Source: Calliopum simillimum (taxonomy: Eukaryota > Arthropoda > Insecta > Diptera > Lauxaniidae). Taken from it: 64,000 bases of DNA. Made by a program: the position numbers and the translations under genes. Under the pieces are notes generated by a model. It searched no databases and was not told the DNA's origin. It saw nothing but the letters and a program-made list of their open reading frames with translations. The stretch is taken from the NCBI GenBank assembly GCA_951812925.1, contig OX638368.1:17051187-17115186 (forward strand), in the 5' to 3' direction. Shown piece by piece: positions 1 to 10,960 of the stretch (its first letter is position 1; every line of letters starts with the position of its first letter).

Positions 1-1373
1 TCGTTACAGCAACAAAATGTCGAAAACGTCATACATTGTGACAAACTTAACGACTGTCACAAGAGTCGGGAGCGAGCGTTTCAAAAGTGAAACAATCCAA
101 CTCAAAATCGAATCATGGAACGAACCAAAGAATAACGTACCTACAACATAATGACAACAACGACGACGATAACACCATAACTAACAACTACAGCACTCTA
201 GAAGACTAAAGACCGACCGTCTAACAGACGATTCAGAACAAATGAATGAGCTCAAAAAGTGCCAGAACCAGAACCAAACCCAGCAACGACGACGACAACA
301 TGATGGCATTCGAAACAATGTTCAAACGAACGTCAGTTACGACAAAACAACAGACAGTCGGAGAGACGAACAGACGCACTTTTACACCTACTGACAGTCG
401 AGTCGAGTTATACTCGAACATGCGGACGAACTGTGACTCCTCTACTTAAGTCTTGAATTAAATTTTGTGTTTTGCTCGTTGTTGTGCAAAAATGAGGAGC
501 GCCCTCGTATGTTTGGTTGGCATGGTAAATTGTAGCTCCGTTCTTTAGTTTGTTCGGTATGCTATGCCATGCTGCCATGCCATGCCAAAGCGAATGGCAA
601 TGGTTTGGCACGGCACAAAATGAATTCATACTAAAAACTCGTAGATACAGAAACATACGTACGTACGCTACTCGTATAGACAAACAACGACGACGACTGC
701 TGTGTGCTTTTGAACTGAATACTGAAACGATTTAACGATATACGAGTCGAATTGAGTATCTCTGGTATATATATATGTTTTATGAAACATCAGTCGCTCC
801 TTGGAATTAAATGACTGTTGCACTATGGCTTTATATTGTTAAAATTTGTCCATGCAAAAATTTGTTAGTTCTTGGATCAAATCAAAGTGATCCTAATTTG
901 CTTGCTTATCAATCAATAAAATTGACTAAACTAAAGGAATGTTGTGGAGGTCCTATATTCCAGAAGAAGATGGTAATCAATGTTCAAACTTCCACGATTC
1001 TATGACAATCTCGCCAATTATCTGGATAAATGATTTAGTGTCTTCATCGTTCAGCTCTAAAGTGAAGATTTTCTCTGAATTTCATTTTTCAACATTATGG
1101 TTGTGTTTCTTTTATTGTTCTTCATAAGCTCCCCTTCTAGCCTTGCCAAAACCATTGAATGCTTTCCACCTTCGCAGAAGCATCATGACGAGTTTCAGCT
1201 ATGGTTACTCTACCCGTTTTCCATTAGATAACTTCAAAAAAGTACTCTTTTTAATGCTGGAGTTTTCCGAATTCCGTTGTTGTACCAACCAACCTATATT
1301 TATCCTTTCTCAACGATCTTCTGTCAGGCGCGCAAGTATAAAACTTAGCATTTGCACTCAGATTAGAAATTTA
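1..1373. other. non-coding DNA, no gene seen
   Basis: CAA/ACG-rich start (1-450), then AT-rich sequence. Short open frames on both strands show no family resemblance or fly codon bias. Confidence 0.5.
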
Positions 1374-1641
1374 GGGCTTCTTCCTAAACGTCAGTTGCTT
1401 TGTATTGAAACAGCATTTTCATGAAAAAAATGTCGCATAATTTTAGGAGCTTATTTTTTTCTGCATCATTCTTGCATTTTATAACGCCGAACTACAAAAT
1501 GTTAACAATGCATAGCAATCAGCGCATCAGTAAAAAAGTTTATTAATAACTAAATAGTAAAAAAACTCCTGAAATTATGCAATATTAAGTGCTTGAAAAT
1601 GCTGTTGCAATACAAAGAAACTGACGTTTAGGAAGGCGGCC
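1374..1641. mobile_element. Harbinger-type MITE, 268 bp, TSD TTA
   Basis: Terminal inverted repeats begin GGGCTTC / GGCCGCC and then share TTCCTAAACGTCAGTT and TTTGTATTG almost exactly. The inverted similarity extends about 75 bp into each end (AACAGCATTTTCA). It is flanked by TTA on both sides (1371-1373, 1642-1644). A 3-bp TWA target duplication and G-rich ends are typical of PIF/Harbinger elements. No coding capacity. Confidence 0.7.
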
Positions 1642-1644
1642 TTA

Positions 1645-2958
1645 TTGTACTCTGTCCCGATAGAGAAGTAAAGAGTATCGAAACAGGTAGCGAAAGTGGC
1701 ATCCAATTTCTTCGTCCCATTCATAAAATGTAAAAGCTTCGTTTAGATCCGGGATGAACATTACCTAACTTTATTTTTGTGAATCAAGAAATTATATTTG
1801 TTATCTACGCACAAGCGATCAAGCATAGCGCTCTTCCCTTAAACAAATCAGCTTGTATTTTGTTGGTAATTTCAAACAAGAGATGTTGCGGAGCTTCGGT
1901 TCCGGTTCCGAAAGGTCGGCACTTTCGATTTCACTTCCAAAAGTTTAGAATCGGAAGTTATAACGAAGGTTAATTAAACATTTGCGCCGTTGAATTTTGA
2001 AAATAAAATTAAGAAGAAAACCTCTGAAAGTAAGAACACAATTTTATTTCGGGGAATCCTGATTCGCTCTCGCAGCCATGAGGTCGTTCATTTGTCTATG
2101 CCGTTAAATTCTTGAAAAGGCGAAATCAATAAAAATAAGAATAAAATTCTTATTTCGGCTCCGGTTCCGACTTCGGAAAATCAAATTTAAATTACTCTTT
2201 TTTGTCTCCGGTTCCAATGAAACCACCACCTCCGTAACATTCATATTTCAAACACGCGAAGGATCACAGCTCGCTGTGCCTTTATATTGTCGGTGTTTAC
2301 GCGAATAACTCGCGTCCTGTCCATTGGTGATCTTGTTGGTATTTTAATGTTCCACTCTTCAAATAATTTTGATGGGGATTGCTGATTTGGATAATGGAAT
2401 GGAAAGTAAGTATCAAAGTAATGTCCCATCCCTTAAGAGAGCTTTTTGGATCTGTGATGATTTCAATGTTATGTATCCTTGGATTTTCGGGTCAGTTGGC
2501 CGCAGATCTTTCATTTCTAGCAAAGTTGAATAAATATGATCTGAATCGCTGCCTAGAAAAACCTAATCTTATGGAAAGAAGTTTAGAAGGACTAAATGAC
2601 AAATTCATGCCAGTCAGATATTTTTCCCATGAGATCAAACCAACTACTGAAGATATTTCCAAATAAGAGACTACTGGGAATTGTATATTCTTGGATTGAT
2701 TTGGCCACTTTGTATTTCAATAATAAAGGTATCGTTCGCAAAGCAACCGGAACTTCTCAACACCTGATAAACTCTTGACATTTCTATATACTATTTGGTT
2801 TAAAGCGATATTTTATTCCGGGCATTCTGTACTTCGTAGCACGAAAGGTTTCCAATGAATGATCCCAATAAGAATTCTTAAGAGATGATCCGAAACTGTT
2901 CATACATAACTCAGATAAGGATTTTGTAGAACCTTTTTATGTTAAATTATCCCACTGT
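1645..2958. other. non-coding DNA, no gene seen
   Basis: AT-rich. A 95-codon frame at 2379-2666 has no recognisable domain or splice context, and I do not call it. Confidence 0.45.
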
Positions 2959-5151
2959 TTGTCAAACAACAAAGTAACCAACCAAGAGTCAGATATACTC
3001 ATCGTCATCGTCGTCAGTCAGCAGTACATTCTCGTTCATGGCTCTTGGCTCTTGGCAAATTTTGCACTCAACATTGTGATGCGACACACAGCAATTTTGC
3101 CGGTTTTTCCTCTGTTGCTCGTCGTCGTACTTTATATTGCTGGCTCTGGCACTGGTTGTGGCTGTGACTGTCGGTATTGTTGTAATTGTTGTTGTTGTTG
3201 TTGCTTTTATTGCTGCTATACGTTCTCAAAGTCGTTTTTCATTTTCAGCTGCCGTTGTGTTGTTGATGTTGATATTGGTTGGTTGGTAGTGCTGTGCTTG
3301 GCTGTGTTATATCTGCCGTGCCGGTGCCATTGCTGTTGTTGTTCGCTTGAATTTATACTTGGTTGCTCTACTGAATGTTCGCTCGGTCGCTGAATTCGCT
3401 TGCCTCCCGTACACCAGTGTTATTTGCGCTGTTGGCGTTCATTCCATTCGTCGTCGTCCATCGTTGTTGTACGGTACGTTGTTGTTCCCTTGTGCTATTT
3501 GCTTTCCCTCTGTACGCCGCTTACTCTCCCTTCCACTCTCTCTCTTTGGCACTATGAAACCAAACGAAGTGAACCGAATTCGACTGAAACAACCATTCAT
3601 CGTCATCAGCAAGCTAGCAAGTAAGCACCAACGTTGTTATCGTTGTACACCACTCTACGTTGCCTACATCTCACCACACCACCGTACATCTGACTATTTT
3701 TTTGATGGGCTCCCCATTTATGCCAGACACTGCGCTCAGCTCTTTCCAGCTCTCTTGTACAATTTAGTGGTATTTTTTTGTTCGAGATTTGTACGTTCGT
3801 TCGCTGATTCTGATGTTTTTCGCCTCCACTTTGCTTTTACGACGAACTGTGTGCCGTGTTTTCGTTGTTGCGTTCCATTTACACTGAGGTATTTAATTTT
3901 TTTTAAATAAAACATAACATTTTTCTTCAAATCGTAGGTACAAGTAATACGGTACCGAAAACCGTATCTGCAGTCCCGTATTCGTTGTATGAATGTTGTT
4001 CATACGACATGTTTATTATGGTTGACGGGTCACGAGACAATATATACAGCAAAACGGTTAGTGCCACTGAAATCCTTGTACTCGACTTAGTTAAGAACGG
4101 GCTATTTTTCGTCTGTCTAAGCTTAAAAGTTCTAAGTTATGAAAATGCATGTGGTCACATGCAGAAACAAAGTGAGTTTTAAAGATGTTGGTAAGCGCTA
4201 GAAGATTTTTGTAGAGTCGCTATTAAAGCTGAAACTCATAGGCTTATTTTGTTCAGTGTATTTTCGCTCTGTTTAGTTCAGTTCAGTTGAATTGTCTTTC
4301 ACCGAACCGACTGCCTGCCATACGATTCCATACCATATCATGCTGACTGACTAAAACTGATGTGACTGGGTAAAGTTGCTGTGAATTTTTCCACTTTTGT
4401 TGTTGCTTCTGCTTCTTTGTAGACAACGTCGTTCGTTCATTTATAAGTTTTTTTTCCATTTTTTTCGTATTATTTTATTATTTTAGCTTTTACTGTGCTG
4501 GTTTTTATTTTTGTATTTCTTTCATTTTTTTTTTTTTTCGTTTATAATACTCAACTTTTTATTTCATTTTGCGCAACAACAACAAGAACATTAACATTGC
4601 TCGTTGCTGTTGTCGTCGTCGTTAAGTATTTCATTTCAAGTCGCTTGCTTGCTAGCTGGTTGGGTCTGTGGTGCCTGTGCCGCCTGCCTTGCCTTGCCTG
4701 CCTATTCAGTTTCTGTGTTCCCGTGTCTTTTGCGATTTGACTCTGACTCTAAGCTACAACAGCAGCAGCAGTTGCTGTGTTTTGTTGGTTGGTAAAAGTT
4801 TTTCTTGCCTTTCATCCAAATGTTACGGCAACGGATGCCAGCAGTGTTATTTTTTTCTTTGCGTTTTTTTTTTGTTGTACGTACAAACGTTGTGTTGCTG
4901 CTGCCTGCCATCGTTTACTCTGAACCTGAGCTGGCTTGGCTGAGTTGCTGCTTCCATAGATGACGATAGTAATTTTGAAAAGTTGTTGGTTTTTGGTTGG
5001 AGTCGTCGTCGTCATCTTCCTCATTGTTGTTGTTACTTCTTTTATATTTTATACACTTAAAGAAATCAAATCGCATCAAATCAGACGTAACAGCGGCATA
5101 TATCTACATTAGCAACAACAACAACAGCAATATGCAAGCAAGTAACCAACA
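2959..5151. other. triplet-rich non-coding block (TGT/CGT/GTT runs)
   Basis: Dense TGT, GTT, CGT and GCT runs make long Cys/Val/Leu-rich open frames (for example 2959-3393 and 3347-3910) that look like repeat translation, not protein. Several TCAGT initiator-like words sit at 4254-4292 (gttcagttcagttg). Such blocks are common around fly promoters and 5' UTRs; the role here is inferred only. Confidence 0.4.
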
Positions 5152-5166
5152 ATGTGTGAGGTAAAC
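5152..5166 (+). other. candidate tiny first coding exon (MCEVN) for an osa isoform
   Basis: ATG with upstream context AACA, four more codons, then a consensus donor GTAAGT at 5167. It ends in phase 0, which fits the phase-0 start of the osa exon at 32429. The preceding 2 kb is rich in CAA/GTT triplets, as fly 5' UTRs often are. No transcript evidence; purely an inference from phase and splice signal. Confidence 0.15.
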
Positions 5167-7640
5167 GTAAGTTCCTATACGTCGTAATTCATTTAAAGTG
5201 TTCGGGTCAATAAGTTCAGTAGGTACTGAGTCATCTCTTCTCTCTTGCATTGTGAATCTTGATTTTGTTTTCCAACTCATTATCTATCATTCATATGCGC
5301 CTTCCCTTATAGCTTATAGTATGTAATTCCTTAAAGTTTTGGAAACTTAAAACATTAAAAAATGGCAGGAAGCTAGATTACTGCCTTTTAACAGCGCTGT
5401 CAAAGTTTTTCTCCTACCTAATCGGCATGCGGTAAAACAATGGTTCAAATATCACTAAAGAAGCCGAGAGGAATATATTCTGCTTATGTAAACCTATGCC
5501 GTAGGCAAATTATCGAGTCCATGGTTCTACTGAAAGTTGCATTATAGATGAACTTTAACAGCGCTGTTGTATGGCAGTAAAATTCTTCACAAAATTTAAT
5601 ATCTGACAATGTAGAATGGTTCCAGAAAAAAAAAAACTTTCACTTTGTTTTTCATCAGTAAAATTTTGTTAATGTTTTGTTTGCCTAGGTTCAAGCCCTG
5701 TTTCATTAAATCCATTTTTCAATAATTCAATGGCTATTTCATATATGTATGTAATTTAACCCCCCGTTTAGCGTTGTGATCTGTCAGATCATTTTGAAAC
5801 TTTTTCTGGTCATAATTTTTACATTAAAATATATATGGTCTGTTAGACCACAAAGTATAATTTACCGTGGTGGTCTGAAGATATCTACATATATGACGAT
5901 AAATGAAACATTCATGTCGGGTTTCGCCTATACGTATCCTCAGTATTTCATAATTTCAATGTTGGAAAAAAAGCATGGCATGGTTTATAAATTTGTATGT
6001 TCCATTGTCCATTTACTGTTAAATTTAGTAAGGCAACATAAACATAAGTTTCAGATTCGCTTTTGAGCCACCAACTGTTTTTAATCCAAATGATCTGATA
6101 CATTTTGAAGTCGAACTTAAGAGATTTTTTAATGAAGTTATGTTCCAATTCATTTTGTTGCCCATCGGTGTCACTTTTTCAAATATAGGATCCGTTTGTT
6201 ATGAAATATTTGGTTCAAGTTTAAGACTTGTATCGGGCCAATTTTAAATGGAAAAAATCTATAAACATGTTCCCAGTGTATTTACAATACAGCTGCTATG
6301 CCCCCACCCTTAACAATTTAGTCAAGCACCCAACTCCGATGACTGTGACAACAACAAGAAATTGGAATTAAATTGAAGATAAAAGCAGCGGCAACATTGG
6401 CATCTCTGCATCATCAGCACCAGCGCACAGCTGTATCCAAAACATGCCAAAGCTAAGGCAAAATGAAGACACTGAAGAAAAATGCACAAGAAAAAAGAAG
6501 GGCAAAATTAGTGCAAAGTATAAAGTCGAGCTGTGGAATAGAAATCGTTCTCGTATGTTGGCGGCTGTGTCTTTTTCTCTCATTGCTTTGACAACCTATG
6601 GGTAGTGGTGGTGGTGGGTGGTTGGCTTGAGTTTTATTTTATTGGGGGGTGACATATTTTGCCTAGTGGGTGTTTATACTGTATTTACTGTAACTTTTAT
6701 TGTGGGGGTTGATTTCACAATTTCTATCCTAACGCCACCGCTACAGCTTTTCCGTCTATTTCCGTAATTCCATTCATTTCACATTTTATTGTACTTTGTA
6801 TTATTTTGTCTTTTGGGAACTAAGCTGAGGCGCTTTTCCTAAACACCCACCCGCCCCAGTTCGCCCTTCCTCGCTATTACAACTTGTGTGTAAAGTTTTC
6901 AAGTTTCCGTTACGCTTTTTCATTCATTATACTGAGGTGTTGGGATACCACTGCAGGGGCTAATAATATTAAAATGCACGTGAAGAACGTACGTGTGTAG
7001 TGTAGAATAAATGAAAATATAAAACCAAAAAAAAAAAAGTTCAGAAACAAAGAAATATCGTTTGGTAGTCAGTCGCTTTGAAATACAAAGTTTTCATCCA
7101 CACTCCCCTTTTTTTTTTGCTACCGCACTTTCTCATTTTGCAGTTTGGATTTTGGTCTCGGATCTATACTGCAGCTAAAATTAATTCGAATTGCACAAGT
7201 TGTGTTTTGTTGCCATTGCTGTGCTGCTGCTGCTGATTCGAACCAACATGCCAAGTTTTTTTTTTGTATTTTGTCTTTGGTAGTACATATTTTTGTTGTA
7301 GTGTGAAAAAGGGTTTATTGTCCTTGTTTCGGTTTTTTTTTTTGTATTGTTTTTATTTTATCTGCAATGTCTAAATGATTGACTTTAGTTTTTTTGTGGG
7401 CTATTCATTTAACCTTTGAGTTCTTGGTATGGTAGTTTTTGGGTTATTTATTTTAAATCTGAAAAGCTTAGTTCGTAAGTATATTGTTGTAACTTTTTGG
7501 TTTAACCGATTAATTTCAGCATGGAATTACGAATGCAAATTTTCTATTTTAACTACGAAATTCGGAACTTAAAAATGAGAATTTATGGCCAAAAACTTCC
7601 TTTGAAACCGCTCGAACTTGAGTTATTTATTCCAAGACTT
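5167..7640. other. non-coding DNA, no gene seen
   Basis: AT-rich intronic or intergenic DNA with homopolymer runs. No exon-like frame or repeat border that I can support. Confidence 0.45.
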
Positions 7641-7679
7641 TCTTTGCAAATAATTTAATTCTATGAAGTTTCTGCACCA

Positions 7680-8040
7680 GTTATTTTTTAATGAGTGTTA
7701 TTTGGCTTATTGCCCTTTGCATACTTATGTGCCGAATTTCGTTCTTATGCGTCAAAAAGTTTCTGAAATATGTCAAATTTTTTATTTTAGAGGCGTGGCA
7801 CTGCCCATTTTTCGAATGTGTGTTATTTGGCTTAGTACCCTATACATATGTGCCGAATTTTGTTCACATGCGTCAAACAGTTTCTGAGATATGTCAAATT
7901 TTATATTTTAGAGGCGTGACACCGCCCATTTCTCTAATTTTTGTTATATGGCTTAGTACCCTTTGGATATATGCCATTTCTGAAATATGTCAAATTTTGT
8001 CCATTTTTACAGCCTATAACTTTGTCCTGATCTAAACTTA
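7680..8040 (-). repeat. tandem array, unit about 125 bp, about 2.5 copies
   Basis: Each unit has TGTTATTTGGCTTA, then GCCGAATTT, ATGCGTCAAA, TTTCTGA.ATATGTCAAAT and AGGCGTG.CAC.GCCCAT. Units begin near 7690, 7817 and 7936. The same unit recurs at 12480-12695. On the minus strand the array lies downstream of the tRNA-like head at 8145-8215 and may be its 3' tail. Confidence 0.75.
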
Positions 8041-8144
8041 GGTTCTTTGAAAATCTCATCGATATCAGTCAAGACAGACAAATAAACAAACAAACTTTAA
8101 TTTTTTTATATTATATTAAAATAACAAAAAACAAATTATTTCGC

Positions 8145-8215
8145 GTTCACGACAGCATTGAACTCATGACGTTATTTGTTGGTAGGCGCTTTAACCAGCT
8201 GAGCTATGTTATATC
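8145..8215 (-). mobile_element. tRNA-derived SINE head (candidate)
   Basis: On the minus strand, TAGCTCAGCTGG matches a pol III A box. About 40 nt later, GAGTTCAATGC resembles a degenerate B box. No complete tRNA cloverleaf can be drawn, so this is a SINE head or tRNA pseudogene and not a working tRNA. It leads into a T-rich body and the 125-bp tandem units. Confidence 0.5.
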
Positions 8216-8289
8216 ACATCAGAATTTTGAGATATTCTTATTTCATGTGAAAAGTTGCTGTGTTTTGGGCATATAGCTTTGTAGTGCGC

Positions 8290-8627
8290 AATATGGCAAT
8301 GGATTACGGCAACAAAGATGGGTTTCGATTAAACTAAATGAGATACGTAGAACATAAAACAGTTTTTTGAAACATTGCATCAGTTTAGTGTAGTTTCTTT
8401 TTCCTAATGCCAGAATTTTATCCTTCTGAATAAAGACTTTTCATATTAAGCACCCAATACGGCTATTTGGTCACCTGGTAATGGACCACTGGAACATGAA
8501 TGGATTCCAGTGAAGCCAAATGGGATCGATAGAACATAAAATAGTATTGGAAACAATATATCGGTTTAGCGTAGTTTCTGTTTCCTAAAACCAGAATTTT
8601 ATTTTTGAAAATAAGGTCTTCTAATAC
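8290..8627. repeat. tandem repeat of about 180 bp, interrupted by the mariner at 8630
   Basis: Two head-to-tail copies (about 8290-8455 and 8470-8627) share AACATAAAA.AGT, GGTTTAG.GTAGTTTCT, TTTCCTAA and CCAGAATTTTAT. A third partial copy resumes just after the mariner at 9942 (GGTCACTGGCCACTGGAA). Confidence 0.65.
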
Positions 8628-8629
8628 TA

Positions 8630-9939
8630 CAGGGTGGCTGATTCGAACTGTTACCAACTTCAGATAGACTTATCTGACAGATGGAACATGACAGCTGTCT
8701 AAAAATTGGCATGATGTTAGTTCATTCTATTGTCAACAAGTAACCAAAAGCATTTGCGCGTCAATTTATTGAAAATAAAAAATTTTCGAAATGGAATTCA
8801 AACGTAATAGTGTGATTGCTCTTTATTTGGCTGGAAAATCGCAACCAGCAATTGTTCGTGAGCTGAAACATTTAAAAGTGAATAAAATGTTTGTGTATCG
8901 GACCATAACACGTTACAATGGTACGGGCAGCGTTGCCAAACGACATGGTGGTGGTCGGAAAATAACTGCAACATCACCAGAAATGGTTCGAAAGGTGAAG
9001 GCCATAATTGAACGAAATCCGAGACGCAGTGGCAGACAAATGGCTGCCGAGCTGAAAATATCGCGTGAACGAATGCAACACATATTGTCAAACAAGCTCG
9101 GACTAAAGGCCCTCAAGTTCCAAAAGCCGCATGATCTCACTCCTGCTCAAAAAAAAGTTAGGCTCGATAGAGCCAAGGAGTTGTTGCGCTTGCACGCCGC
9201 CGGAAATCTGTCACAAATTGTCTTCTCTGATGAGAAAAATTACTGTATCCAGCAATATGTAAACAAACAAAATGATCGGGTTTACTTGACAGAGAGGTCC
9301 TACAAAAATTTCGTTCGTTTGGCCACCAGGACGCAGGCACCACCGCATGTGATGGTTTGGGCTGCAGTGACTGCTGATTGGCGCTCACCACTCGTTTTTT
9401 TGGCCGCTGGCGTCAAAGTAAACGCCCAGGTGTATCGTGAATCAGTGTTGGAGGGTGCTTTACTACCGTGGGCACGCAAACATTTCGGTCGCAAGTAATG
9501 GACATTCCAACAAGACTCGGCACCGTCACACAAAGCTCGTGTGAATCAAGAATGGTTAGAAAAAAACGTTCCTAGCTTCATTTCTGCTCAACAATGGCTC
9601 TCAAATTCGCCTGATGCGAATCCGCTGGATTTCTCAATCTGGGGTATGTTGGACAGGAAGGTTTTGACTAAAAAATACCAGAGCGTTGATGCGCTAAAAG
9701 TGGCCCTTCAACGAGAATGGCGCAAACTTCCACAAAATCAAATTCGTGCAGCATACGACTCGTTCTTCGACCGTCTACGGGCCATAGTTAAGGCCAAAGG
9801 TGGCCATATCGAAAATCTCAAGTAGATTCTTAAAATTTGAACATTTCCCAACAATTATAGCGTTTGATCAATAAAATCTGTGCATGGAAACTAAAAATAT
9901 AGTCTTTTGAATTGGTAACACTTCGAATCAGCCACCCTG
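8630..9939 (+). mobile_element. full-length maT-type (DD37D) mariner, 1,310 bp
   Basis: 28-bp inverted repeats starting CAGGGTGGCTGATTCGAA (8630-8657) and ending at 9912-9939 differ at one base. TA target duplications lie at 8628-8629 and 9940-9941. It encloses one transposase frame of 344 codons broken by a single stop. The near-perfect ends point to a recent insertion, into a local tandem repeat. Confidence 0.92.
8791..9825 (+). pseudogene. maT/DD37D mariner transposase with one in-frame stop
   Basis: 344 codons from ATG at 8791 to TAG at 9823. The N-terminus carries paired helix-turn-helix segments (SVIALYLAGKSQPAIVRE; a GGGRK linker). The catalytic acids are D147 (VFSDEKN), D242 (TFQQDSAPSHK) and D280 (SPDANPLDFSIW). 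Thirty-seven residues separate the last two, which defines the DD37D/maT group of Tc1/mariner. A TAA at 9496-9498 (codon 236) interrupts the frame six codons before D242; the rest stays in register. A single substitution separates it from an open frame, so the copy is young but not autonomous as written. Confidence 0.92.
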
Positions 9940-9941
9940 TA

Positions 9942-10620
9942 ATGACCCAATGTGGTCGCGTGGTCACTGGCCACTGGAATATGAATGTGCGCTAATAGAA
10001 CTAAGTAGTTACAAGGAGAGTAGGCTTCATTGATCATAGAACAACATTTAAAACGAGATATCAATGAAACTTCATAATTTTTTCAAATAAACTTGCAAAA
10101 ACTTCACAAAAACCAATTTGGTCCGAATTGAGTAAATGTATTGGCCCAAGGGGTAGAAACTACCCCAACCGTTACTCAAAAAACGTTTGAGATATCCAAA
10201 AAATTTTAACTGATTTTTCTTGATTAGGCCCAAAGTCGCCTGTTTTCTAAAATTCACAAAAAAAATTTCAATGGGATCGGGTAACGGGCCGATATTGCTT
10301 AACAATATAACTGGATATCTTCATTTTTGATGTTTTGAGAAAACTATTTTGAGTTTTTTGGAATTCGTTTTTTATATGGTATTTTGAAGTTTTCTTTTTT
10401 TTTGTTTTTTATTAAAGGAGATCGCGGACTTCATTTCAAAAAAACCGACTAGACTTATTTCTGTGTATTTAACTCAAAACATAAAAATGTAGATAGAAGT
10501 AGTATTAACCCGACGAAATATTTGAAACAATTCAATGTATTGACTTATTCCATTGATATTCATTTTGTCTCTGTGCTTTTTGAAGTTTAAATCATAAATA
10601 TTAGATACTTTTGTTTCATT
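9942..10620. other. third partial repeat copy, then non-coding DNA
   Basis: 9942-10040 continues the 180-bp repeat. The remainder is AT-rich with no gene or clear element border. Confidence 0.4.
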
Positions 10621-10649
10621 ATGTTTTTATGAGAAATCAGTCAAACGAT

Positions 10650-10926
10650 TACCACTTATCAGTTATTAATTACTTTTTACTAACCATATATTCTTTTAGA
10701 CACATTATTTATGTATCTACTGCTTACCATTTATTGCGTATCGCTTATCAACTTGTCAATTTATCAACTTATTACTTTTCGCTTATCATTGTAATCAGCT
10801 ACTACTCTTCACTTATCATTTACCGCAAATGTTTTATCAATAAAAACTATAACTTACTACTTGTGAATCCAACACATTTTCCACTTTCCACTTACTTAAA
10901 ATTTATTACTTATCAACTTATCATTT
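10650..10926. promoter_or_regulatory. cluster of eight TTATCA (GATA-type) words
   Basis: TTATCA occurs eight times in about 275 bp (around 10656, 10745, 10760, 10782, 10812, 10833, 10909 and 10918), several within CTTATCA. TGATAAG is the classical GATA-factor site. The cluster could be an intronic enhancer or a decayed ACTTATCA minisatellite. Confidence 0.3.
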
Positions 10927-10960
10927 TAAAGGAAACAAAATTTATGGCAATTTTTCTATA

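Noticed and set aside
2379..2666. 95-codon frame in the left part
   Set aside because: No family match, no splice partner, no clear codon bias; expected by chance at this length.
3347..3910. 187-codon open frame on the plus strand
   Set aside because: It is a translation of triplet-rich and pyrimidine-rich DNA (Cys/Val/Leu/Arg runs) with no domain, and overlapping frames are equally open.
7691..8035. 114-codon frame with repeated peptide motifs
   Set aside because: The peptide repeats follow the 125-bp tandem DNA units; it is not a protein.
8145..8215. Functional tRNA gene
   Set aside because: A- and B-box-like words are present, but acceptor and anticodon stems cannot be paired; kept only as a SINE head candidate.
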